DNA of 64,000 nt, from the NCBI GenBank assembly GCA_024345305.1, contig BRON01000006.1:1488001-1552000 (forward strand). The letters are read 5' to 3'. Each line of letters begins with the position of its first letter. Within the stretch, counting starts at the first letter, position 1. The notes under the pieces were generated by a model. That model saw nothing but the letters and a program-made list of their open reading frames with translations. It was not told the DNA's origin and searched no databases. The position numbers were made by a program, and so were the translations under genes. The DNA is from Mrakia gelida. Its lineage: Eukaryota; Basidiomycota; Tremellomycetes; Cystofilobasidiales; Mrakiaceae. This document shows, one piece after another, positions 38,201 to 51,757 of this stretch.

Positions 38201-41200
38201 GACCTCGCCTTCGGATTCATCGTTGAAGGACTTATTATGGAGCTTCCTCTCGGAACATCAACCAAGAACTCCGATCAGGCTAGCAGGACTCGCGTTCAGG
38301 CACTCGTTGAGGGAGGGAAGACGATCGGATCAGGGAGGCAGCAGCTGAGGTGGAAGACCGAGAAAGAGTCACAGGTTGGCCCTCTTTTTCTCTCGGCCGA
38401 TAGTCTCGTCTCTGACCGCATCTTCTTTATCTTCGACAGTTGAGGCTGTTCAACCTCGCCGTCACAACAGATCGAGACAGCATCGTCGACGCGACAACGG
38501 CCTTCCTGAAGGTCGACTCTCGCTCCCCCTTCTCCTTCTTCGCCATCGACAACGCGCTCAGAAGACTTTTGTCAGAGCCAGTCAACCTTACCACCGCTCT
38601 CGACGTCTCTGGATGGATTCTCTCCCTCGCCAACGGCTTCTCGAATCAACTTTCGCAGGTCGACCTCGGCTCCTCCCACTCACCCTCCGTCACCGCCCTC
38701 CTCGGTCTCTCCTCGGTCTCAGGATCATCCAAGCTTCGAGGTTAGCCGTCTTCCATTGACTCCATCTCCTCATACTCCGTCTTCCTTTCTGACCTGGGAT
38801 CCGCGTCTCCACACAGTCCTCCCTCGTTCTCGACTTCGCGACGCGACCAAGCCATCGGAAGATGTGATCCCTAAGTCGACCACTCTCAAGAGGGTCAGAC
38901 TCGTCGGACATCAGATCGTCCACGAGCATCTCAAGTTCGCTCTTGAACAGTGGAGGATCTCGGCGCTCTTGGACGGAACGAAGCCAACCGTTCGACCTCG
39001 AATCAAACTGCCTTCGACGGCTTCGCTCGAGAGCCTTTCTTCCAAACTGAGCCTCCTCTTCCACGAGATAATGTGAGTCCAACTCTGACTTATCCTTTTC
39101 TCGAGTGACCTAGCACAACCTTATCCTCATCCTCTCTTCTTTCACAGCTTCGAGGACGTGATAGATCAATCGAGAATCAAGCATCATCTCGTCCTTCACG
39201 AGTGAGTTGCGACTCCTTCTCTACCGTCGAGGTCGTCGCTGAGGGCCCTTCCACTATCGCTTCGCTCTGCTTCAGTTCCAACTACTGGGTCAAGATCCTG
39301 TCGGACCTGCTTCTTCCCGCGTCGCTCTCAAACGGATCGCGATCTTCGGTCGACGTCGAAGCCCTCCCCTCTCAAGCTCTTCCGATCGTCGCTCGACATC
39401 TCCTCCTCGCCTTCGAGGACCTCAACCCTTCGACTACCTCTCCCACCGTTTGCCTTCAGAACGCTCAGAAGATCTTGGACCTCCTGGACCTCCTCCTCCC
39501 GACCGAGCTCAAGACCCTCGTTGTCGCGTCGCCTTCGCTCTCTTCGCCGGAGCCCTCGATCCTCGGACAAGAGAGCCTCTCGCTTCCCAATGGAACCTTA
39601 GCCGTCCGTCTTCTCCTCTCTCACCTCGGACAGCTTCGCTTGGGCAAGGGAACTTTCGAAGAGTTCGTCTTTACGGGACTCTCGTTCATCGAGTGAGTCC
39701 TTTTTTCCCTCTCCTCTTGGAGAAGATGGCCTCTGATTATCTCTTCTTCCTGACAGGTTCGTCATCAAGAGCCATCCTTCGATCATTCGTTCCTCCGTCG
39801 GACTCATAGAGCGGATCGTGGTCCTCTCCGTCGTTGGACTTCGCGAGGAAGCCTCGATGTCGCTGGTGAGTCCGCCGCGTTCCCTTCGGGGACTTCGTCG
39901 AGTCTGGCTCTCCATTCTGACTGAGCTGAACTAATCTTACCGTCTCCTTCTTTTCGCTCCATTCGAAGAACGGTCTCACTGGTCCTCTCTCCTACTTCAG
40001 GAAGGCAAACTCCAAGCTCTCGTTCAACAACAAGCCCACGCCAACCATCGACTCCATCGGACGAGTTCTACGACAGGTCACTGAGCTAGTCCTCAAATCT
40101 TCGGATTCGGATTCTCTCGATCGAGTGTGAGTGCATCGTAGTTGCGTCAGTACTTCTCGAGGAAAATCCCATCACTAACGAGCCCTTCGATCTCCCAGTC
40201 TCACCCTCGAGGTCTTCTTCGCTGAGAACGTGCCGAGAGCCCGAGAGAGTCTGGAGGCCTTCTGTAAGGGCAAGGGCCAGAAGGGAGGCTTCTTCGGAAT
40301 CACTGGGAACAAGAACAGGTTTGCCCTACATGCTTCTTTCCGTCCAACAAGCTACAGACAGAACTGACACTCTCCTTCTTCGACTCGAAACAGGTACCTT
40401 CAGAATTCGAAATGGGCCACGATCTTCGAAACCTTCCTCGACTCTCGTCTGCTTGACCCTATCTTCACCCTCATCGATACCTCCAAGTCGAAGAAGTTCC
40501 TCCCAAACCCACCTCCGACAGCGTTCGCGCGCCAACTCCTCCGATACGCGTCCAGGAATCAGCTCGAAACCTCTCTCTTCCGGATCGCTACCTCAGACAA
40601 GTTCTTCAAAGAGGCCATGGGAGTTCAAGTCTCCACCGCAGTCAGAATCGACGACAAAAACATCTGGTCCACCTCATCACCCTCCCTCGAGCCGTCGACG
40701 GAAATCTTCGACTCAACCACCATCGAGTCTCTCTCCCGGCCCTTCGCTTTCACCGAAGCCATGTTCAACCGAGTCGAGCCAAGGATCAAACTCACGAGGT
40801 CAAAGTCCTCTTCACCTACGTTGGCCGAGGAAGCGTTGGAGATCGAGAACCTGGAGGAGGAGGAGGAGCTGGATCAGGACGAGTCGACAGTCGTCGAAGC
40901 TTCAGCGGTCGAGCGGGGGGAGCATTCTCGCCTCTCTAGGGAGAAGGACAAGACCGATATCAAGTCCACTGAGCACCCACCGACAGCATCCTACCTCGCC
41001 GTCGACCCTTCGAACGAAACTCGACCCACCCGCCCCTCCTTCACTCCCGCTCCCCCTCCCCCTCTCCCTCTCGCGCCCCCTCCCACCACCTCGGTCAACC
41101 TCGAACCAGTCTTCAAACCTTCCAGTCTCGACCACGTCCTCGCCTCGGTGTCATCCCCATCACCGATTCAAACCTCGATCTCGTCACCCAGACTCGGAAA

Positions 41201-42863
41201 GGAGGTCGACGCGACGGCGGAACTCGTCGTCGACGAAGAGCCGTCGAGTTCCCCTGTCATCGAGAAGCAGGGAGAGAAGGCAGCCGAGATGGGAGTGGAT
41301 TCTGGAACCGTGGAGGCTCCGCTCGTCGTCCCCGTCGCTGTTGAGGAGGGAGTGGGACCAGAGGAAGAGAAGATGGAGAAGAGTCAGCTCAACCTCGATT
41401 CACGTGCGAAGGAGAACGCGCCCAGGATCGTCGTCAAGCCTCTTCCTCCCAGCGAAGCCGAGATCTTGAGAGAGTCGGAGACAAAAGCTGTGAGTTCAGA
41501 CTCTCCATTTCCTTCGAAACCGAGCAACGCTGGAACTGAATCGCGTCCTCCCACCGTCTTCAGCTCAAGCCCGTCCCGAAACCTCCTTCTCCTCCCCCTC
41601 GTCTCTCTCCTACAATCCTCATCCCCAAGCCTCGACTTACAAATGCATCACCACCTCCACCTCCGCCATCGACTCCGCCGGTCACATTGACGACGGTACC
41701 TCGACCTCAACCGCTTCCTCCTCGAACAATGTCCGCCGTCATTCCCGCTCCTCTTCCTCTTCCTCTTCTTCCACCCGCATCACGCTCACGCAAATCCCGA
41801 AGCGCCGCGGCCGCAGTGGAAATACCAGTCGCAACATCGAAGGCATCTCCGAACCCCCCGCCTACCCCGTCAACCTTCCAAGCTCAAGCTCGCGCTCTTC
41901 CTCCTCATCAACGCCCGCTCAGCCATCCCTCCGACCTTCCTCCTCTTGCTTCGGCGAAGCCTCGAACAGCAGGTTCCGCGGTATCTACCCCACCTCCTCC
42001 ACCTCCAGCACCCACATCGCCGAAAACTCGCGCTCCTCGAACGAAACCGTCGCGTTCGGAATCGACACCTCCTCTTCCTCCCCCTCCTCCTCCAATCGAG
42101 CCTCCACCAAGAGCACGTCTTCCTCCTCCGTCAGCCCTACGTCCATCAACCACACCAACCGCATCTTCTTCACCGTCAGCAGCACCATCACCAGTACCAG
42201 CACCCACCCCCTCCCCTTCCCTGCCAACACCAGCATCACGACCCCTTCCTCCTCCCCCTCGCACAAAGACCCAACATCCCTCCCCTTCCATCTCGACCTC
42301 AACCTCCCAATTCTCCTCTTCAACACGCCCAACACCGCTCGCAGGTCCCGCTACCATCGTCCCTCGCTCGGCCATCCCCTCAGATCTCCTCGCCATGTCG
42401 CTCGAAACGCTCAACGTGCTCGCCCTCAAGAACGCAGAGAGGAAGATGGCTCTCATGGAACAGCTCTACGGAGGGACAGAGATTGACGATGACGATCCAG
42501 TCGTGATGAAAGCGAACATGTGAGTCAATCTCGTCCCCTCCCCAAATTACAGCAAGAAGCGAAGAGGACGAAGACGAGACGCGTTTCGCTGATCATCATT
42601 TTTGTTTTGCTCCGCTTCCCTCTCTCTATCGCAGCCTCAACTACCACAACAGGATCGAGAATATCAAAGCTGCCATTGCTGAGAGGACACCAGCTTCAAC
42701 TCTAACTCCAACAACATCTCAACCCGTCCAACCTCCTCCCGACCCAGCAGCCAACTCGGAAGTCGTCGAGGCCGCAACCTCTGGCTCTTCAGTTCGGAAC
42801 TCGAATCGTTGGAGAAAGAGGACGAGGCGGGGTCCGAGCTCTCTGGGAAAAGAGGGAGTCTAG
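32292..42863 (+). pseudogene. Giant UvrD-like (TRANK1-like) helicase, copy 1, apparently broken
   Basis: Family: large fungal P-loop proteins with a UvrD/SF1 helicase core followed by TPR-like helical repeats, resembling TRANK1; cellular role unknown. The start at 32292 gives MTSSFGSSS. A Walker A motif GRGGTGKTTT lies at about 34315-34347; later come VYVDE/AQDN (35415-35600), RNYRSH (about 35938), QAKGLEFSDVLIW (split by an intron, about 36403-36520) and VAITRARHNVWVW (about 36797-36834). TPR-like helices cover about 37220-37760. After a Pro-rich, low-complexity region (about 41000-42350), a conserved C-terminal module (about 42390-42700) leads to TAG 42861-42863. Lesions: a frame break at 35359-35399 (a distant acceptor could bypass it), an in-frame TAA at 36229-36231, and a frame break at about 37131-37140. 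The rest stays open. Either a young pseudogene or sequence errors; long open frames downstream suggest recent inactivation. Confidence 0.75.
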
Positions 42864-43443
42864 AGAGCAAGTTGGTTCGAGAGATGAAGGAGAACGATGG
42901 AGAAGGAGGAGGGAGGAGGTCCGGTCGGCGGTTCGTCATTTTTTGCTTGTCTGTTTTGCTTTCGATTCCAGCTCGTCTGACCAGTCCATACCTCGCCCAA
43001 TAAGTACTATGTTATTCGATACCCTACCTATCTATCCTCTCGTCCGGCTTGTCTTCGTTCAAGACGAAACGAGACGCGTCGCGTCGCGTTTCTCACGAAA
43101 GAGAAAGCTTCATCGTGAACCTGTTGACTAACCAAAGTGGACGTAACGAGAGAAGCAGAAGATAACAGGAAGTCCATATAGCAGCGAGAGAACGGGTGAA
43201 CGGAAGCGTAAAGAAACGGGCGAGGCAGCAAAAAGAACGAAAGAACGAACACGAGACGACGCGTCACGGAAAGGCAAACAAAGAAGGGTATCGGCGAGCT
43301 GGTATGGTATACGATGCTAGATATGTAGAAACACAGACGAGGGGATCGAGCGAATAAAGTTACTGAAAAGAGGGAGGTGATAGCAAGCAGAGAGTCGAGT
43401 CGAGCCAAGACGAGAAGAGAGCGAGGAAGGGAAGAAAGCTAGT
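42864..43443. other. Convergent 3' ends of helicase copy 1 and myosin
   Basis: Mixed-composition DNA with AG-rich runs and no host-like coding exon. It should hold both 3' UTRs. Confidence 0.5.
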
Positions 43444-46400
43444 CTACGAGCGCGTGCGAGAGTCGGAGGAGGTTGTTTGGAAGAAGCGAGATTCGGATCG
43501 GTAGAGCTGTTCCTTGAGTTGCTCGATCTCCCGCTCTTTGCTGTGGAAGAGAAAGGGAGAAGCGAAGAGGTGGACTCAGCGCTGCGACGGGGAAGACGAG
43601 ACGAGAGAGGAAATGAGACGAACCCAAGACAGAGAGCCTTCTGATCAGTCGCTTCTCGTTCGGCTTTCCGTTTGGCGATGTTGAGGTCGTTTTCAGTCCG
43701 TTGCTGCAGAAGGGAGCGAAGAGAGTGCTCGAGATTAGTCACGCGTCTCGATCAACGAAACGGAGATGTCGAGCTCACCTGAGTCGTGATGAACTCCCTC
43801 AACTCCTCCAACTTCTTGTCTCCATCCTCCTTACTCCTTCTCATCCCTTCGTACCTCCTCTCGTAGTCAACCAACCTCGCCTCGGGAGTTCCAAAGCCAG
43901 ATCCAGCTCCTCGTCGAACGCTGCCGACCTCCGATCCTCGAGGAGTTCCGAACGACGAGCCGGCTCCTCCTGGGGAGGAGGCGTTTCCTGGGGTGTTGAA
44001 GAGGAAGGAGGATCGGTTTCGAGAGGGAGTGGTGTTGGGATTGAGGCTGGGGAGATCTCGAGGAGCGGTGGATGTGGGAGTTCGAGGAGTGGTAGTTTCG
44101 TAGTCGATAACTCGGATGTTGGCGTCTCGAAGCTGCTTCTCGATCTGGGCCTGAAGGAAGAGAACGAGGTATGAGGTCAGCGGACGAGTGAGGCGCAAGA
44201 GAAAGCGGATGTGGACCTACGTTTCGACGTTCGACGACAGCGATCTCGTCTCTAAGCTTCGTCGACTCCGTCTGAGACTCGACCATGGCAGCCTCGGCCA
44301 TCTGGTGAAAGAGAAACGACGAGGAGTAGGTTAGCGAGGATATACGAGGGATGATAAAGACAGATGCAACTCACCCTCTGTTTCTCAACCGCCAAAGCAG
44401 CCTTCTCTCCAGCAACTCTCACCGCCGCGTCCCTCTCGTCGATCTCACTCCTCAGATCTCGAAGCTGAGACATGTGCTTGACGGCCTCGGCTCGAGCTTG
44501 CTCCAGAGAGACCTCAGCAGCTTGCTTTCCCTCACGAAGATCGACTGCAGAGCGAACCAAATCGAAGGTAGACGAGTCAGCTCGACGCGTCGACAAGGAA
44601 TCGATGGGAGGGCAAAAGAGATGGGACCAAAGAGGAATGAAAAGCTCACCCAAACCCATCTCGAAACGATCCTTCTCCTTCTTCCAAGACGATCCAGCGA
44701 AGATCTCGTCGTCGAGCTTGAACTGAAGGGCTTCCTTGTCGGCCTTGAGGTTCCTGTTGTCGTTGCGAAGGTCCGAGATCTTCTTGATGTGAGCGGCGTT
44801 CTCAGCTGAAGACCAAAGGGAGGGGGGAAGCGAAACCCTCAGTTTCTGCCCAGGTTCGAAGGTGAAGAAAGAAAGGGACGAAGGAGGAACGAACAAGTAG
44901 CGAGAGCGAGAGCGCCGTGGTATCTGGTCGCGTGCGAGAACGGGCAAGGGTCGAGTCAGTCCCTTCGTCAAAAGCCTGCTCGCATCATCCAAGAGAGAGG
45001 TACTCACCGCTCCTTCTTCATATCGAAATCGAAGCCTCGATCCGAGAGGATCTTAGAGTGCTGTTCCTCGAGCTCCTCCTCGAGACGAGCCTGTCGAGCG
45101 TTGTCCTCGTCCTGTGAATCGATTCGAACGCATCATGGTCAGCTCACGTTCGAGAGACCGGAAGCACGCACAGAAGAGAGGAGAGAACAGGAGACAAGGA
45201 AGGTGAGAGGAGAGGAGAGAGAGAGCAACCCGACTGACCCTGAGATCTCGAAGCTCCTGCTCCCTCGAGAGAACGAGCTCCTCCGCCTGCAGTCGAGCAG
45301 CTTCGGCAGCCTCGAACTTGCTGAAGCAGTCGTTGTACTTGGACTTGAGGGTTTGGACGGTTTGCTGGAGCTCTGTGGGAACGAGAGAAGCGGGGAAGAG
45401 GGAAGGTTAGCGACGCGTTCGAAGTCGAAGTCGCGAAGAGGACGAGGGTTGGGAACGAACGAAGAACCGTGTCGGACGACGAAGCCGTGGGCGAGAGAGG
45501 TTGACGAGCTGTTACCAGATGGGAAGAAGAACTGAGTCAGCGAGGGTTTCCGAGAAGGAATCGAGCAGGAGAGGAAGAAACGAAACGAAGCTCACTCTTG
45601 ACTGACGATCGTTGCTGCTCCTCGAGCTTCGTCTTCAGCTGAGCTGCCTCCGTCTGCAACTTCTTCCTCTCGAAGTTGAAGTCTGAGATCTGCCTCCTAG
45701 CCTCGGCCAACTCGACCTGAGCCTTGTCCGACGACTGGTTCTGGTTCTGATTCGAGCTCGAGTGATGACCATTGGTGAAGGGGAGGTTGTTGCTGTTGCT
45801 GTTGTTGCTGTGATTGAGAAGCGACCTAGCCTGCGACGAGATCCCCGTAGCCATGTTCTCGTTACTCGACTGCAGCTCCTTCAACAGCTTCAACCTCGCT
45901 CGCTCCTCAGCAGCCTTGATCACCGACTCCTGGTTCCTCGCCGCTGCTCGTTCCCGCTCTCCTTGTCGACTGAGATCCTCCGCGTCTCGAGCTTTGGTCT
46001 TCTCGAGCGATTTGACATAGACGGTGAGGGACTGGAGTTCGAGTTTGGCTTCGGCGAGCTGACGGTCTGTGAGTCGTTTGGCGGCTTCGAGGACGTGAAC
46101 GTGTTCGACGATGGTCTTGTTCTCCCTGGATCGAAGGAGTCGAACCTCGGCGTCGATGGCATCGAAGTCGGTTCCGACCTTGAGGAGTTCTCGTTCCGTT
46201 CGACCGAGTCGATCCTGAAGACTGGTGAGTTCCGAGTTCCGCTTGAGTTGGTCGTCCTCGAGCTTGAGCCGTTGCTTGTTCTCCGCTTCCAGACGACGTT
46301 GAAGTTCCGACATCTGAGCTGCCCAGGATCCCTTCTCTCGTTCGATGGCAATGATGGCATCCTCGTAGTCGTTGTTCTTCTTCTGGGACTTGGCGAGTTG

Positions 46401-49400
46401 GCGGTCGAGGGTCTGAGCGGACGTGGAGAGGGAGGTCAGCGTTCGTTTCGAGCTTCTCTCCCTTCCTTCGAGACAAATGAAGCGAAACTCACCTCCTTAG
46501 CCTTCCGAGTCTCGGTCAAAGCAGCATCAGCGTCGATGAGACGTGACCTGACCGACTGGAGCTCCTCCTCAGCAGCTCTCCTTCCCTCCTCGACCTTCGC
46601 GAGATGATCCTCTAGCGCAACGGCCTTCTTCTCCAAACTCGACGACTTGTCTACGAGCTCCTGATGCGTTCGAGCAAGCGATCCATGTTCCCTTCGAGCA
46701 CCTTCGAGCTCAAGCGTGATCTTCTCCGTCGCTGCTGAAGCCTGACGAGAAGCCTGAGCGAGTTCCGACTCCAATCGACCAACGGCAGTCCTGAGGGAGC
46801 CGATCTCCTGCTCCTTGCTCTTCTCAGCCTCGGATCTCTTCATCTCCTGCGATCCCATCGTGGTTCGAAGGTCGTCGATCTCCTTCTCGAGGTTGGTTCG
46901 GGCTTGAGTCTCCCTCGACGCGATGTCCTTCTGGAGTCCAAGATCCCTGACGTGACTCTGGAGCTTGACGTCGAGTTGAGCGTTGGCTTGTTCGAGGGCT
47001 TTCCGTTCGGATGAGGAGGAGGAGAGGTCGGAGTGGAGGCGAGAGATGTCGATGTCCTTCTTCTGGAGCCTGGTTTCTGATTCCGAGACGGATCGCATGA
47101 GTTCGGCGAGACGATCCTTGACGAGGGAGGCTTCCTGTTCGAGAGCGGTGATCTTGGTCGATTCGAGAGTCCTGGAAGGAGGGAGAAGACCAAGAGGGAA
47201 ACAAGGGGGCGTCAGCTTGAGACCGAGGAAGGGGAGGTGAATGAGAAGGGAGGTGGAGGGAGGAAGGACGCGTCGAGAAACCCAAAACTCACCTCTTCTG
47301 CGAATCACTCTCCTTCCTCTCCACCAGCTCCTTCTCCAACGCACCAACCCTAGCCTTCGCCTTCACCAGATCCTCCTCACTCGCCTGAACCTTCCTCTTC
47401 AACTCAGCCACCGAGCTCTTCAGCTGATCCCTCTCGACCTCCAACCTCTGACTCCCCTCCGTCCGACTCTTCACATCCCCAAGCAGCACTCCCTCCCTCT
47501 CCCTCAGCACCTTCGTATCCTCCTCCAGCTCCTCCACCGCTCCAGCCAGCTCGTCGAACTCGTTCCTCAGCTGCAGGGAGCGTGCCTCAGCAGCCGCCTT
47601 GGCTTCCATCGCTCGTTCGAGCTGATCCGCGATCACGTCCATGTCTGCTTTGAGGTCTTGGATCTCCGACTGGCACTGTACGACTGTTCGACCGTGGACT
47701 TCCGCTTCGTTGAGACGGATGGCTCGTTCGGCTTCGAGATCGGCTTCGATGTCCTTCTTGTCCGATTCCAGTTGAAGACGAAGGTTCTCGAGCGACGCCT
47801 TCTCCTTCTCGTCTCGTTCGGCTCGTTCCTTCGCGAACAGCAGCTCGGCGTTCTTCCGTTGGAGTTCGAGGTCGTTCCTCGTCGCGGCGAGCAAGGGTTG
47901 AACGGTCGTGAATAGCTGCCACCAAGGCCATTCTCGGAGGTCGTTGTAGATCCGAGCATTCCTCTGGATCGTTCGAACGGCGGCGTCTCGGTTGAGGATC
48001 TTGAGGAGTTGACGACGAGCGGTGAAGCGACGAGCGGCGGCTTGGAATCGAGAGACGAGATCGAAGAGGTGGGCGTCCAGTCTCTCCTGAAGGTCTGCGA
48101 GGACTCCGACCTTGAAGAAGACCTTGGTCGTTCCGAGCTTGACGACCTCCTTGTCGAGTTGAAGCGCGTCGATCATGGCCTGGCAGGCGACTCGTCCGTC
48201 TACGTATCCTCGTCCGAAGGCGTTGGGAGTGAGGATCTCGTATCTCTGGCGGAACTCGGAGAAGGGGAGTCGATTGGGGTATCCTCGACGAGCGATCCTG
48301 ATCCCTTCGAGGACTCCGTTGCATCTGAGTTGGTCGAGGACGAGAGGGACGTCGATCCTTCCCGGCTGCTTGAACCGATTGGGGACGATGCATCGAACGA
48401 AGTGAGGGTTGGTGGAGTCGAGCTGGAGCATGAGTTTGGTGAGCTCCTCCTGATGTCGTTGGGATCCTGTCCTGAACGCTCCAGTCTTGACCCTCCTTCC
48501 GTACGCCGACTGAGAGGTCGCCTCCTCGCTGAACTCGGCGAACAACGACGCGACGAACTTGTTGGTCGAGGCGGCGAGGACCGAAGTGATGTTGGAGTTG
48601 AGAGGATCCTTGTTCTTGTCGAGCCACCCGTCCGTTCGGTACTCGACCTTCCCCGCGTAGTGTTGGACGGTAAAGCCAGGAGTGAAGCGAAGGGTTCCGA
48701 ACTTGGAGCATCCGTCAGCGGAGGGAGCTCGAGGGTCGGTCGAAGGAGTCCAGATGTGGGTGAGCTTGCTGAGGAAGGTGGTGTCGGAAGCCTGAGGCAT
48801 GATGCATTCCTCGTCGAGGCAGGAGAGGATTCCGATGGGAGCGGCGGAGGATCCTTCGATGAGTTCGATGGTGGATTGGAGGTCGTGTCCGAAGTCGACG
48901 TAGTCCCACTCGATCTCCTCTCGAGCGTACTCCTGCTGCTCGAGGACGAACATGTGGTGGTTGAAGAACTGAAGGAGGGACGAGATGAGAAGTCAGCTTT
49001 CGAAGACGCGTCGAGGAGAAGATCGAGGAAAACGAAAGAGGGACCGACCTGCTGGAGTTTCTCGTTCGTGTAGTTGATGCAGAGCTGCTCGAAGGAGTTG
49101 ATCTGGAGAGAGAGAGAGGAAGGGAAGAAAGGATGAGCTGTTGATCGAAAGGGATCCAGAGGAAAGAAGGGAAAGGCGACGACTTACCTCGAAGATCTCG
49201 AACCCAGCGATATCCAACACTCCAATGAACGTCCCCGTCTCCTTGGGTCTATCCAACGCCCGATTCACCATCTCCACAATCGCTCCAAACGTCTTCGCGT
49301 ACACCGTCTTGGCCAAACTCGCGATCTCATCCACCGCCTGCTGTTTCGTCCTCGCCTGCACAACCGTCTCCCTTCCAGCCATGACCTTGGGTCGGAGCAC

Positions 49401-51757
49401 AGCCTTGGTGAACTCTGCTGGAGGGATTCCGAGGAGGTGGCAGGCCTTCTCGACTTGGGAAGGCGTTCGGATCTGAGCTTGGTTGGATCGATCTCCTGAG
49501 ATTTCGATGTTTCCGAGGTGAAGGATGGCGGCGACGATGCGGAAGAGATCGAGTTGTTCGCGGTCTTTGGAGAAGCCGACGACGTCGAGGGCGTCCTGGA
49601 GAGGCGCGAAGAGGAGGGATGAGAGTCAGCTCTCCTCGAAAGAAAGGAGAAAGACGCGACGAAAGGAACAGGACTCACTGTCAAGAGTTTCCACTCCTCG
49701 AGATCGTTCACTCCCTCGATGACCTGGGCCGACTTGTTGAGGTACTCGTAGTCTGCTGCTGATCCATCCAGAAGAAGATCCTCTGCAAATCGAGACGAGA
49801 AACAACGCGTCAGTTCTGCCCTCGCCAAACAAGCTCGACTCGACGTCGCGAGCTCACCTCGAAGTCTCCTCCCTCCCTCTCCCTTGGCCTGACACGCCGC
49901 TAGCAGCATGTAGAAGACGTGGAAACTCCTCTCTCCCGAACTCCTGAAGGCGACTCTCGACTTCTCGAGCAGGTACCAGTTGATGTTGGCTCCAGCGATG
50001 GCTCCCGACGGCGAGAAGAAGATGCGAACGAATTTGCCCTGCGAACGAACGAACGAAGGCGGAAACGAACGAAGAGTCAGCGCTCTCGGTCTTCCATCTT
50101 CTTCGAACATAAGGAGGCGGGAGAGGACCCACGAATCTCGACGAGTTGTTGTTGCGCATCGTCTGAGCGTTTCCAAAGGCTTCCAGGATAGGATTCGCCT
50201 CGAGGATCTGCCTCTCGAGCATGCCTCGTCCTGAAGGACCTCCTTCAGCGAGGTTCCGATTCGATCCTGAGCGAAGGACGGAGCGTGTTGAGGTTGAGCG
50301 TTGAAGGAAGGGAGGAGCGGTGGCTGCTACGAGGGAGGACGAGGAGGAGGATCCTGGGACGGAGGAGGAGGTGGTGTTGGTTTCGGTCGCGATGGCGGCG
50401 AGGTATTGGATGACCTTCTTGGTGTTCTCGGTCTTTCCTGCTCCTGATTCACCGCTGCAGAAGGAGAAGGAGAAGGGGGATGTCAGCGAGGAGAGTGGGA
50501 AGACCAAAGAAGCTGGACGAATGGACGTACGTGATGAGCACACTCTGGGACTCTCGACCTTCTCGCATGTTGACCCAAGCTCGCTCTGCGATGGCAAAGA
50601 TGTGAGGAGCGTTCTCTTCTTTGCGACGATTCCGATACTGGTCGATGGTGGATTGGGAGTAGATGGGGAGGGATCGATAAGGGTTGACGGCGACGAGGAA
50701 GATGCCTGGGAAAGAAGAGGCGGAAGACGTGAGCTCGCGAGCTCAACAACAAAGGAGGGAGCGAGGGAGAACGTACTGGAGTAGGTCTGGGAGGAGGAAG
50801 GGAAAGAGGAACAGATCAGCTCGAGCGTGTATATGTATACAAGAGAGGAGAGCCTGTCTCACGTAGATCAACCCAGCTGCGTATCTCTGCCTGAGGTTGT
50901 GTACGACGCTGGCTTCGTTGAGGTAGGTAAGATCGGCGATGTCGGAAGCCTTGTCGAATCGAGGAGGGTTCATGTCCGAGAGTTCAGAGAGAGGGAGAGT
51001 TACGACCTGAAAAGATGAAGAGACAGGTCAGCTCTGTGGTAGTGAAGAAGCATAGAAGGAATGTAGCAGAGAAGGAGGAGCGAAGGGAGGGAGTTGAGCT
51101 ATCGTCGACGTCGTTCGTCCCTCCTTCCCTCCCTTCCCTCCCTCCCCTTTGGAAGCTCGTCTCTCCCTTTTCCATAGATTCCCTTCTCATCCGCAGTCAA
51201 TCCCATCCACTCTTCTCTCGGATGAAGAACTTCTCCGAGCTCCGAAGCCCTCCTCCCTCTATGGATCGAGCTCTCCCTCCCTTGAGTCGAGCTCTCAGCT
51301 CGAGCTCGTCCCTCCCCTCCTCTCCCCTCCCTCCCTCTCTCTCGTTCACCCTTCACCCTCTTGACAGCCATCCCTCGAGAGATCGAGAGTACACACCTGC
51401 CCACTCTCTGCTACAGTCACCGTTCTCCCATCCCCTTCCAACTCCTTGGTGACCCACCCTCCAACGTATCCCTCGACCTCGTCAGGAACCCAAACCCATC
51501 TGGAGAGCAGAGAGAGCGAGGTCAGCAGAGGTTTGAGCAGATGGGGGGAGAGAGAGCGGATCGACTCACTTCTTGGCGATCTGTTGGAGTGAAAGAGAGA
51601 GAGCAAAGGTGAAGGGGTCGGGAGGTGGAGGAGGAGGCAAAGGGGAAGGAAGGGAGGAAACAACATCAGCTCTTGCTTTCTTTCCTCTCTCTCTTCTCTC
51701 CTTCCATCGTTCACTCACAAACTCAGCATCCCCGTTGTTCTGCGGTGGTGGAGCCAT
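43444..51757 (-). CDS. Class II (conventional) myosin heavy chain
   Basis: Actin motor of the cytokinetic ring. The start at 51755-51757 gives [13 protein letters not shown]. An SH3-like N-terminal part ([18 protein letters not shown]) precedes the motor: P-loop GESGAGKT (about 50438-50461), switch I NNNSSRFG, switch II DIAGFE (about 49200), [18 protein letters not shown], the actin-binding HFVRCIVPN and GVLEGIRI, and a neck of IQ-like helices ([21 protein letters not shown]) at about 47920-48080. A very long heptad-rich coiled coil runs from about 47900 to the stop, ending ..[10 protein letters not shown] then Ser/Arg with TAG at 43444-43446. No cargo-binding DIL, tail-homology or chitin synthase domain is seen, which places it in class II. 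The estimated length of about 2,000 residues or more fits fungal Myo1/Myo2. A Ser-rich insert of about 50 residues lies in loop 1, and one exon is only 10 nt. Confidence 0.93.
50777..50786 (-). other. 10-nt micro-exon in the myosin motor
   Basis: The minus strand reads ccag/ACCTACTCCA/gtacgt. Including these 10 nt restores the conserved LIYTYS-(S/G)-(I/L)FLVAVNPY strand between the exon ending GLIY and the exon starting with [10 protein letters not shown]. Without it the frame is lost. Confidence 0.8.

Noticed and set aside
48009..49073. Long plus-strand open frame (354 codons)
   Set aside because: It is antisense to the myosin motor exon, whose conserved residues explain the sequence; GC-rich codons leave antisense frames open.
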